Positions 32,141 through 41,193 of a stretch of 64,000 nucleotides of DNA are shown here, piece after piece (position 1 is the first letter of the stretch; every line of letters starts with the position of its first letter). A program made the translations under genes and the position numbers. The DNA comes from Hericium rajendrae (Eukaryota; Basidiomycota; Agaricomycetes; Russulales; Hericiaceae), in NCBI GenBank assembly GCA_033439255.1, contig CM065885.1, forward strand, positions 248,001 to 312,000. The letters run 5' to 3'. The notes under the pieces are model-generated. The model was given only the letters and a program-made list of their open reading frames with translations, ran no database searches and had not been told where the DNA came from.

Positions 32141-32201
32141 TTGTGTGGTCATCCATTATCCCATTATTCAATCGAGCATTCAACCCATCAATCAAACCTT
32201 C

Positions 32202-33487
32202 ATGGCTACTCAAGGTGTACCGTACGAGCCGTATGAGCGTTCGAAGAAGTCCGTGAAGTTGCAACACGATACGTTCGTATTTCTGATGCGTAACCCGTAT
32301 GCCAAAGTCATCGCTGGTGAGCCGCGAGCGTTGATCTTTACCTATGCTGCCATGTCAACAGCTGTTTCCAGGTTTCAACCAGGTGTTGATGCAGGCAGAA
32401 GCCACCACAATTTATCGATGGCTGCGTTTGGTCACATCTTTTACAAAGGGCTTCCAATTACGTCCGGTTACACTCGAACATGGTGACATGCCTTTTCGGT
32501 ACAAATTTGGTCCGGTAGGCGAACCCGTTATGGCGGACGCAAATATACTCCAACCCGGGAACTACGGATGGTTTTGTATGTATGCAATTACAAGGACAAC
32601 TCTCGTATGTTGACTTTATCATACAACAGGGGAAGGACAGGACTTGGACGACCCAAACCCCGGTGTTCCCTTCATCGACGGCGTCTACGATCAATCTTCT
32701 TTTGCCGACCTCGTCGGCCAGAAACCGACAGCCAGGGAGCTGGAGCTGGTGAGTGATCTAGTGACCTCTCTGCTTGCTTACCTTGAATTGCTGCCTTGCG
32801 TCAGTACGAAATGGAGAAATCGCTGAAAGAGGCAGTTGAAAGGCGTGATTTCACTTGTTTTTTTACGAACACTACTCGCGCAGAAAGCAAATGCGATTTG
32901 GATGTTGCCTGGGTGATTCCTCCACCATATTCTGTCGAGGTGCTGCTCTACCAGCGAAACTTATTCTGTTCATGCCACTGACATATGTTAAAGGTTGCAG
33001 GCGAAGAACCCGAATATTTTCAAACATACCAAAATGCTGTTCTGTTGAGGAAAGATCTAATTCCTCATTGGTACAAGAACGAGTTTGCAGTTGACGTTGA
33101 AGTATGCATCTATCTTTTGACGACTCGATATGTGTAGTCACTGATCGGTCGCGCAACTTTAAGGATGCAAATCACATTGTCAGATTCTGCGAGCTTCCGT
33201 CTGAGATCGACTCTTTACTCCCACAGCATCTTTCCTCCACCCCAGACGTAGTCACAGCGTCTTTTTTGCGCAGACAGCTCGCATGGTGCCTGAGGGTTAA
33301 TGTCGAGGGCGGCGATATCAGCGAGGACTTCTCCGAGGAAAAGATAATACATTGGTATCAGGATATGGGAATGGCTGCTTTTGACGACTATGTGATGCTT
33401 GAAAGGGCTCCTGAGGACGACAAAGAATGGGATACGCAATTGGGGAAGGCAGTCCGTGATATGTTGAAGCGCGGGCAAGACAACTGA
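32202..33487 (+). CDS. HNH-like family copy C (WIIPPAW type)
   Basis: It starts MATQGVPYEPYERSKKSVKL at 32202 and follows the same six-intron plan as copies A and B. It contains HDTFVFLMRNPYAKVIAG, then a block from GFNQVLMQAEA to IYRWL, FQLRPVTLEHGDMPFRYKFG, SSFADLV, RRDFTCFFTNTT, VAWVIPPPYSVE, QNAVLLRKDLIPHWYKNEF and HIVRFCELPSEIDSLLPQHL. The end is DMLKRGQDN. The core is WVIPPPY here against WIIPPAW in A and B, so the Trp in place of an HNH His is common to all three. Its promoter has been shortened to about 62 bases by the retroelement on its left, so expression may now depend on that element. The RNase Z gene follows in convergent orientation. Confidence 0.65.
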
Positions 33488-33803
33488 GGTTGATAACACT
33501 CAAGCCTGTCTTAGCTACAGATAGATCATAGTTGTGAATAATACCGGGTTCTTTGCTTCGCAAGTCACTGTCACCGATTGTCCACTTGAAATGAAGACTG
33601 AAAAGGAAGCCTTTGTACGTACTGTTATACAAGAACGTAGTCTTCATAGACGCGATGGCATCATTAACGGCTCACGCAACTCGACAGCAGCCTAATAACT
33701 GAGTTTGATCTACGATTTTGACCCCACCAGGACGACGAAGAGATCAACGTGAGCTATCGAATACTCTGCACAACAAGCGATATGAAGACTACAGTCGGTT
33801 TCG
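33488..33803. other. Convergent intergenic stretch
   Basis: About 315 bases between the stops of copy C and the RNase Z gene. No gene seen; it presumably holds both 3' ends. Confidence 0.6.
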
Positions 33804-35240
33804 TTAGCCCGCAGCGTCATTCCGCGGCGGCGGCACCGATATACTCAAATAATCATACGCCGCAATCGCCTTCCGCCGCGTCGTGCCCTCGAGCAACGCC
33901 AACGTCGCAGACGGCAGCACGCTCGGCGTCGTCTGCCACGCCTCCGACGCCTGCCGCTCGACCTCGCGCAGGACCTTCGACCGCTGGTTCTTCCCCGGCG
34001 CAGACGCGCGCCACGGCGCCGGAAACCTGCACGCCCCCACCACATCAATCAGCACACACACCACCCAGTCCTCCAACAGAGACAACGCACCGCCAGCCAA
34101 AGTGGTTCAGCACGAGACGCTCCGCGTCCCAGCGCCCCGCGCACACGCCCGCCTCCACGGGCGTCGAGTGCCCCTGCTCCGCCGTGCGCCGCGCGACGCG
34201 CTCGGGCGTCTGCTTCACGGCGGCCGTGGGGTCGAGGACCGGGTTGATGTACGCGTCGGTCGCCTCGTGCACGAGGAGCGAGACGCGCCCGGGCGTGGAC
34301 GCGAGGAGCGGCGTGAGCGCCGCGGCGGAGTGCGTGTCGCCGAGGACGACGATCTTGCGCGCCTGTGCGCCCGCGGGCTCGTGGAAGATGAAGCCGATGC
34401 ATGGATCTTGCGGGGAGGTAAGGATAAGTATGGGTTATGGGATGCGTGGGGTTGGGCCTACCGCGGTGGACGATCGGGCCGGCTTGGACGGTCACTGTGC
34501 CCCGGGAGCTGCTTCCGCTGGCGAAGTCGCGCCAGAACCCGTCCGCGTCGCACAGGATGTCCTGCCCGGGGAACTCTTGGGGATGCCGGACGTCTGCGGG
34601 CTCGCAGGGCGTCATCGGATCCCCGGGTTTGAGCAGCTCGTGGACGGCGTACGCCTCGGCTGGGTGCACGCAGGTCAGTGTGAGGATCGTGCGTACGAAC
34701 ATGCGCAGGCCCGCTGGTCCGTAGATGTTCATTCTCGGCTGGATGGAAAGGAGGCGGTCGATACTGGTCACTTTGTGAGGTGTGCGCGTGGAGACGTACT
34801 GTTGTGGACTGTGATGGCTCAGTGTCCGAGTTTTGAAACCCAAGTATATTACGGAGGAGCGTAGGGATGCCCATGATGTGGTCCGCTGGCAAGCAAGGCC
34901 CAATTATGCGTGAAATTCCAGAGTGCGTCCAGGAAAAGCCCCACATACCGTGCATGTGAGTGACGAAGATATTAGTGAGCTTCGGTAGCTTCAACAGGCG
35001 CATGCCAGGATGATTAGGCTGAAGCGCAAATTGGCGTAGTGTTCCCTCCGCGCAGTCGACCACTAGAACCGCATCCAGTGTCATGAGAAGGCAGTCAGAA
35101 CGTCATAAGAGATGCGTACTCCATAGCGAGCCGTCCCCGACGATGTCCAGGACAAGACTGGAGCAATTTCGGGAATCAGAGGGGCCGCTACCGCCAGATG
35201 TCCCGAGGAAGGTAACATTCATCCATTGCGATTGGGGCAT
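33804..35240 (-). CDS. Ribonuclease Z (tRNA 3'-end endonuclease, short ELAC1-like form)
   Basis: Reading leftward from ATG at 35240: MPQSQWMNVTFLGTSGGSG, the SRNCSSLVLDI strand, then after an intron VDCAEGTLRQF. Next is THMH|ADHIMGIPTLLRNIL across a splice site, giving the metal-binding HxHxDH motif of metallo-beta-lactamase RNase Z. Then come PRMNIYGPAGLRMFVRTIL, VVLGDTHSAAALTPLL, SLLVHEATDAYINPVLD, EQGHSTPVEAGVCAGRW and LVLNHFGWR. A last exon reads VLREVERQASEAW and stops at 33804. Introns have good GT-AG ends. Known role: cleaves the 3' trailer from pre-tRNA, in the nucleus or mitochondria. A 3' fragment of this gene is duplicated at 18,600-18,875. All key motifs are present, so it looks functional. 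Confidence 0.88.
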
Positions 35241-36216
35241 GGCTGGAGTGCAAGTTCAGCAAGTGTGGGGAGCGGAAAACGATGCGATGACCTGTGTCTT
35301 CTGGATGCAGTATGCATGCATATGTCAGCACATCCTCGATAGCGTATCACTCAAAAGCTCACCAGAGAAGTGTAAATGTATATCTCTACGACTACAGGTC
35401 GTAGTCAAATACCTGTTGAGGCTGAACTGGTGTACTGTGCACGAAGGCAGACCGCGACGATTGCCAGGAAGGATTTGTAAGACGGTCCGCCCAGTCTACG
35501 ATTGGTAGGCCGACAGTTCAGTTAAGATTCACATACTGTGAGATACAGATGCTCTGTAGATCTGCATTGACCACTTACGAATCGGTTCAATGCCGAGTTG
35601 ACCAGCATAAAAGTTAAACGCCGTCATGGACAGGATAGACCAGCGCCTATTGTCGCGACCGGCGCTCAATAAGCTTACGTAAATGCGCAGAGGCTCCCTC
35701 GAGTGAGAGTCGAGTCCCACCGACTTGTGAACCACAACGTATCTCCATGGAAAGACAAAGCTGGGACGGAGACCTTTAGGCGATGATATATCTTATCTGT
35801 ATGCATCTCACCAGAATTTTCGATTTCCTGTAGACCTTGCACAGCGCTCGTCACGTACACGTACAGTACTTACAGTAAGTACTTTTCAGGACTCGAAGGC
35901 GTTCAAGCCTAGAGGTTGCGATTAATCCTTGAGGTCTCAAGCATCATGATACTGTAAGTGGCTGGCATGTGTGATTGAGCACGAGCGAACAAGAATGTAT
36001 ACGACGATATCTGTCGTCCTTTACGCATTGTCTGTCCCATGGGACCTCCACTGACCGAAAACACGGGCGCAGAGTCAGCTTCTCGCGTAATACTTTATAC
36101 AGACATGGACAGCTAAGATCGCGTATGCAGATTGACAGAGGATGTTCCTGAGCGATGAGAGGGTCGATAACATAGAGCCAGATGAGACAATCGAAAGACA
36201 GAGCGGCGCGCGTCCA
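35241..36216. other. Intergenic region, no gene seen
   Basis: Nearly 1 kb between the RNase Z start and the PCNA stop. Several short open frames lie on the minus strand (35,529-35,860) without family likeness. It should contain the RNase Z promoter; no clear TATA box was found. Confidence 0.5.
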
Positions 36217-37618
36217 TCAGTCGTCTCCGATCTTGGGCGCGAGGTAGTATCGGATCCAGCCTTGGCCGAAGGTATACGAGACCTAGTTTATCCACCAGGT
36301 AAGCGTGGAATAGAGAAGGGTCAGCGAGACGTACAAGGAGAGGAACGTCGTTTTTGAGCATGAGTTGCACGGTGTCCGAGAGAGCGGAACTTTTCGAAAA
36401 GTTGACGAGGTATTTAAGGGAGAATGTGAGCGTGACGTGCTGCGTCATCTCAATGCTCACGCCTCCGGACACGCCCTCGTCTTCGTCGGTGCTCTTCTTT
36501 GCCTTTTTCTTGGCCTTGCCGTTCTGGTGAAAGACTAGGATGAGCGAGAGAGTTATGCCAGCAGACCCGGACTCACCGTCTTCGTTGGCGCCTTCTTCCG
36601 CTTCTTCTTGTTTTCCGAGTCACTCATCTCTTCCTCGCCTTCGCTTTTTTCCTCTTTCTCATCTTTCACCTTGTAGTCACCGTCGGCATCCTCCTCCTCC
36701 TCAGCCTCCTTTTCCTCTTTCTCTTCCTCCTCCTCCTCGCCCTCGGCGCCCTCCTCTTTCTTCACCTTTTCCTTCTTGACCTTCGGCTTCTTCTCTTTCT
36801 CCTCATCTTCTTCCTCCTCTTCGCCTTCTTCCTTCACATCCTCCATCTCCTCGTCCGAGTCCTGACCATAATCGGCGTAGCGCTGACGCGCAGCCTCAGT
36901 CTGCTTGAGCAAGATGCTGCCATTCGCAGCCTCGCCGTCGCTGACGAAGCGGACGCCCTCCTTCGAGACCTCGATGCGCACAGACTCGCCGAGCTGCGAG
37001 AGATCGCGCACGATGCGCGAGAACTCGGAGGAGGGCATGGTGACGCGCGCCTCGTAGTCCGTGTCCGGGATGCCCAGGGTGTCCGAATCGATGTCCATCA
37101 GCTTCATATCATATTCAGCGATGCGGTCCGCGTCTGTGCACGGGTAAGTCGCCAGGCTAAGCAGAATGAAGGAGAGGACGTACTGCGCGCCTCGTATGTG
37201 AGGCTGAGGATGTCGCCGTCGTCGGTGGCCTTGAGTGTGCAGGTGTCGTCGTCCTTGGCGCATTTGAGGACTTTGGTGAGCGAGCCGAGGTTGACGCCGA
37301 GGGGTAATGGGCGGTCGCAGCGGTAGCGCTTGAAGCCTGTCGCTTTCAGGAGAACAGAGACGAGGGCGACGTGGGAATTGTCCATGGCTTGGAGGTTCTG
37401 CGACGCGTCCGCGGTTGAGCAGCCCACCGAGAAAGCGGATTGATCAGTCACTTACGATTCCGTCGTCATTGCATTCAAAATTCGCGTCTTGCACAAGTTC
37501 TTTGATAGCTGGATGCGACGTGGGATTTGTCAGACCCGAGCAACGACGGACGATGAACCAACCTACCATCAAGCAGACGCTTGAGCGTCGCGGCTTCATT
37601 GAGCTTTGCTTCCAACAT
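36217..37618 (-). CDS. PCNA: PCNA sliding clamp with a long charged insertion
   Basis: The minus-strand start [17 protein letters not shown] at 37618 is followed by [59 protein letters not shown] and [40 protein letters not shown] comes next, then [20 protein letters not shown], and the typical end [19 protein letters not shown] with stop at 36217. Introns are short GT-AG types. Known: the homotrimer encircles DNA and tethers polymerases. Odd: after [12 protein letters not shown], where other PCNAs have about ten loop residues, there are about 130 Glu- and Lys-rich residues, split by one intron. The frame stays open through it. Canonical MluI boxes lie upstream. Confidence 0.93.
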
Positions 37619-37696
37619 GACTGTGGTTGGCAAAGGAGGGAGGGCGGAGTGGCTTGAGAACGAGGCAGGAGGAGGAGGAAGACGGTCAACGATTCG

Positions 37697-37893
37697 ACGC
37701 GTCCTTCTGAGCGGAGTCTCAATTCCTCACGGACGCGCATGTCACGTATCGTCACACCGCGTATGTCACGCGCCTACCGTGACATGCGCCCTTGTTTGCT
37801 CGTTGCAAGCAACCGCCACCACCTCCAGGCATGGCCTTGCCTTTGTTTTCGTTCCTTCGCACTGGTAGAAAAAGTTAGCACTGGTGCACGCGT
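37697..37893. promoter_or_regulatory. Two MluI cell-cycle boxes upstream of PCNA
   Basis: ACGCGT occurs at 37697-37702, 79 bases before the PCNA start, and at 37888-37893. In yeasts the MBF factor binds this box and drives G1/S expression of replication genes, PCNA among them. Between them lie repeated GTCAC/GTGAC words (about 37,738-37,785). The region is shared with a rightward gene further on. Confidence 0.55.
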
Positions 37894-38048
37894 CAAAACG
37901 GCCTATTATCAGCTACGTATCCGAGAAGTTACGGCTACTTTGCCTCGTGTCCATGCAACCGATCCGGACTGAACCATAATAGGCGGCTACGATCCCTGGT
38001 CACCTGTATTGTTCTCCCTGCCCGGCGCCCTCATATAGCTCTTCTTTA

Positions 38049-38623
38049 TTGGCCCTTCTCACTACCCGACAGCTCTTTCTACACGCAAATGCTGGTCTCC
38101 GAAATGTCCGCTTTCTCTTTGACTTACCCGCATCCGAGACGTCTGCTGGTCATGCGCGCCCTACATCGGAAGGTTTACCGCCGAGCCTGTCTGCGTCAGG
38201 CCCATCATTGACCATAGAGCCTCCTGTGGATAACCGCGCGAAGGACAAAGCCCACATCCGCGCCGTCCGCCTGCGTCTGCTCGAAGAGGAGCAGCGAAGG
38301 GAAGAGGAGGCCGCGATGTACATGACGGACGTGCGTCTCGCATTTCTGTCTCCTTTGTCCATATCACTGACCACTCCTCTTACGCAGGAGGAACGAGAAA
38401 TCTTGGAGCAGTGCTTTGCCTCTGTGAAGACAGAGTTTGCAGATCTTGACGGTCTGTCCTGGTTGACGCAACCACCTGGTATCAGCCTCGGTCTGGGCCT
38501 TGGCATTCGACGTCCCGCCTCTCCAGATGAGAATGTCAGACATGGTATGCAACTGCTTTGTTACACCTCCCATTGACTGACGCCGTTGTCCCAACAGTAT
38601 TCGTCCCCCCGGCACTCATCTAA
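38049..38623 (+). CDS. Small hypothetical protein with charged helix (start unresolved)
   Basis: The well-supported part is three exons. One runs to about 38,330 and encodes HIRAVRLRLLEEEQRREEEA ending MYMTD. A second, 38,388-38,545, encodes EEREILEQCFASVKTEFADL, LSWLTQPPGISLGLGLGIR and RPASPDENVRH. A short last exon encodes VFVPPALI with stop at 38623. Splice sites are GTGCGT/GCAG and GTATGC/ACAG. The frame opens at about 38,049 without an ATG; the ATG at 38089 is in another frame, so an upstream exon or a different start is needed. The product looks cytosolic, with one long charged helix. I do not recognise the family. It diverges from PCNA. Confidence 0.45.
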
Positions 38624-38656
38624 AGGCCCGCCACATCCCTCCCCCAGAAGCCTGTC

Positions 38657-38885
38657 TTATGATGCGCTTGCACTCTCGGTCGCGCGCTCGACGGCCGCGA
38701 CCATCCGCGCACCGCGCATGCAACGCACGGGCCTGTCGCCAATCCAGATGTGCGCGTGCCCAACGGTCACGCAGAACTCATACCTCGCCACATGCGCGAC
38801 CAAGCGCCGGCGCGTGAGCGCAGACTCGTACTCGGTGAAGCGCCAGCCGTCGTGGTAGATGTGCAGGCCGACCGTGGAATAAATC
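38657..38885 (-). CDS. C-terminal exon of an unidentified gene, possibly a remnant
   Basis: The minus frame reads IYSTVGLHIYHDGWRFTEYE, then HVARYEFCVTVGHAHIWIGD, and ends RATESASAS with stop at 38657. A plausible acceptor (GTAG) precedes it near 38,886. The patterned hydrophobic residues look like real protein, but upstream is a tandem duplication rather than recognisable exons. Family unknown. Confidence 0.3.
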
Positions 38886-38983
38886 TACGCTGATTTTGTA
38901 CCAGTATGTATTGCATTGTAGCACTAATGTTCAGTCACCGTGTGTCGCCTTCGTCCGAAATCCCCGCAGGGTCAATGGTTGTG

Positions 38984-39345
38984 AGAGCTCGACGGCATAA
39001 ATAAGTGAAGAGCGGGATACCACCGCCAGCAGCTTCTGCCAATGTCGATATATATAAATTAACCTTCGCGCCAAAATCACCCGGATACCTGTACACACAA
39101 GACTTTCGACTCCCAAAAACATACCTGAAAGCTCGGCCCGACGCAGGATCAACGTAAATAATGAGCTCGGAAAAAGCTCGATAGCATGAATAAGTGAACG
39201 GCGGAATACCACCATCAGCATCTTCTGCCAATGTCGATATATATAAATTAACCTTCGCGCCAAAATCACCCGGATACCTGTACACACAATACTTTCAACT
39301 CCCAAAAACATATCTGAAACCTCGGCCCGACGCAGGATGCGTGAC
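38984..39345. repeat. 189-bp tandem duplication
   Basis: Two copies offset by 189 bases share long identical blocks, for example TCTGCCAATGTCGATATATA at about 39,034 and 39,223, and CCAAAATCACCCGGATACCT. They differ at about ten positions. A minus-strand frame stays open across both and gives a repeated YRYPGDFGAKVNLYISTLAE, but no gene model supports it. Confidence 0.8.
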
Positions 39346-39503
39346 ATCGAAACAGTTTCTTAAATTTCTTTAGAGCGTCCATGTCTTCGCATCGGTTTAT
39401 CGTCACTGGGCGACATCCCCGCACCGCTCGTCGCGTCCTCGCCTTTGTCGTCCCTGTACCTGTTCATGAGTACATTACCACCCACGCACATCGGATCAAA
39501 GAC

Positions 39504-41193
39504 TCACATCGGCACATGCGCATGCGCGCGGAAGTCGACGACGACGTGGGACGAGGGCGCAGACGCCTGCGTCAGCGGGATGGCGGCGCGGAAGCCTGTG
39601 CTCGGCTGGTCGGTGCTGCTGCGGGATCGTGCGTCCGCTTCAGCGTGGATGGGGAGAGATGAGATGGGGGCGCTCACTATGTGATGGGGCCGGTGAGGAA
39701 TGTGGAGAGGTTGCGGTGGAGGCGCGTCGCGGCGATGACCCTGGGCAATAGGAATAGGATCTAGTGGTTAGCTGCATGTTGGTACTTGGGAGTGATGGAT
39801 GCTCACATGATGAGTGCTGTTGCATGTATGACGGTGTTGTTTTGAGAAGAGTCGAGGGAAGATGATGTTAGCACTCACCTGCAATCGGTTGATAGATCTG
39901 CAATAGCTGGTAAGAAACCTTGTGCACGCGATAGACTAAACTACTTACCAAGTTCATCGCTCCTAATCATGGAATCGCGGTGTCAGAAAGGTGCAGACTG
40001 GAAATTCAGCAGTCTTCCGTACCATTGAGATCCAACCACGTAAAGACCTGTCAAGCGGAAGCATTGCGATGAGACTGGAATTAACGACTCGCAGAAGGTA
40101 GGTGAGACGCACGAGCAAGGGTATCTCCGCAGCCATCAAGAACACGACCCAAATCACGCTCTGTCAAGAGTATCAGTCCTGCTCATTGCCACCTGCATCG
40201 AATGAGATGTGCAGACCTGTACAAGAATGTACTTCCACAACCGCCCCTCGCTGTGGATTCTGAACAGACCGACGAGCATGATGGGCAGAATAATCGCATC
40301 GGAGGTGACGGCTGCCGTCGCGTACCATCGGCCGGTAGTAGGATCGTCGGTCGACGAGCAGGCCCTGCTGGTTTGGTCCCATGCTATCGCGCCGCTGGTC
40401 TAAATAGCAGTATGAATCATGGCAGACACCAATCCTAGAGGCTAGTTACCCGTGTTCCATTATACAACTCGACAATGCTGCCCGCGAGCCAGGTAGCCAC
40501 GACGGGAACCACCACGTAGATCTTTCGATTCCACACCGCGATGCTATGGAGCATAAGCTCAGACTATGATATCATTTGTGGTAGAAATTGAAAAGGAGAA
40601 CATACGTTCGCAGAGCCAGGAGCGCCGATGCTGTTATCAATGAAAGATCGCCAAAGAGCTACGGAGAGCCTTAATCAGTGTCGATTGACTGAGAGGGGAA
40701 GCGAACTCACTGTGGTCGAGATCAACCAGGCCTTGAATAACATGCTCAGATCAACATCGGATCGATTGTAATAGTCCGGAGAACGCACCCCGCAGTTGAT
40801 TTCAGTGTTGACATTTAGCCCTATCAAATACGACAGCCCGGTTGCAAGTGCGAACAGGCGTGTTACAGCATACAACTACGGAGACGTTCGTTAGCGCCTT
40901 TAGATGAACAGTAATGGCTGACTTACGAGAATGGGCCAGCGAAATGGCCGTTTCCCGCTGTAAAATCTCCATTCGTAATTGAAAGTGGAGAATATCTCCC
41001 AGCTGCGGGAAACGTTAGACCATTAGATAACACTGAAGAAAAAGCAAATGCATCACATTATCACGCCCGCGCAGAAATGAGCAGCTTTGACGAAGCCCGC
41101 TACAAAGAGCGTTTGGCAAACGTAACACAGAAATGAGAAGCAGAACGCACCAGAGTCCTCCGCGATGACGGTAGGGTCGTGCCAATCGACCAT
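39504..41193 (-). CDS. Multi-pass membrane protein of an Agaricomycete-expanded family
   Basis: It starts MVDWHDPTVIAEDSGA at 41193. Exons then encode VKAAHFCAGVI, WEIFSTFNYEWRFYSGKRPF followed by RWPIL, LYAVTRLFALATGLSYLIGL with NVNTEINCG, AWLISTT, TIAVWNRKIYVVVPVVATWL, TTGRWYATAAVTSDAIILPI followed by MLVGLFRIHSEGRLW, SVIWVVFLMAAEIPLLV, and finally VIAATRLHRNLSTFLTG. About seven hydrophobic segments are visible. The GKRPF/Y-RWP loop and the final ATRxxR segment are features I recall from a large group of mushroom membrane proteins with no assigned role. There is no signal peptide. The last exon is uncertain: a stop occurs at 39677, or splicing may extend to 39504. Confidence 0.65.

Noticed and set aside
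36540-36779. Plus-strand Pro/Ser-rich frame opposite the PCNA insertion
   Set aside because: Complement of the Glu/Lys codons of the PCNA insertion.
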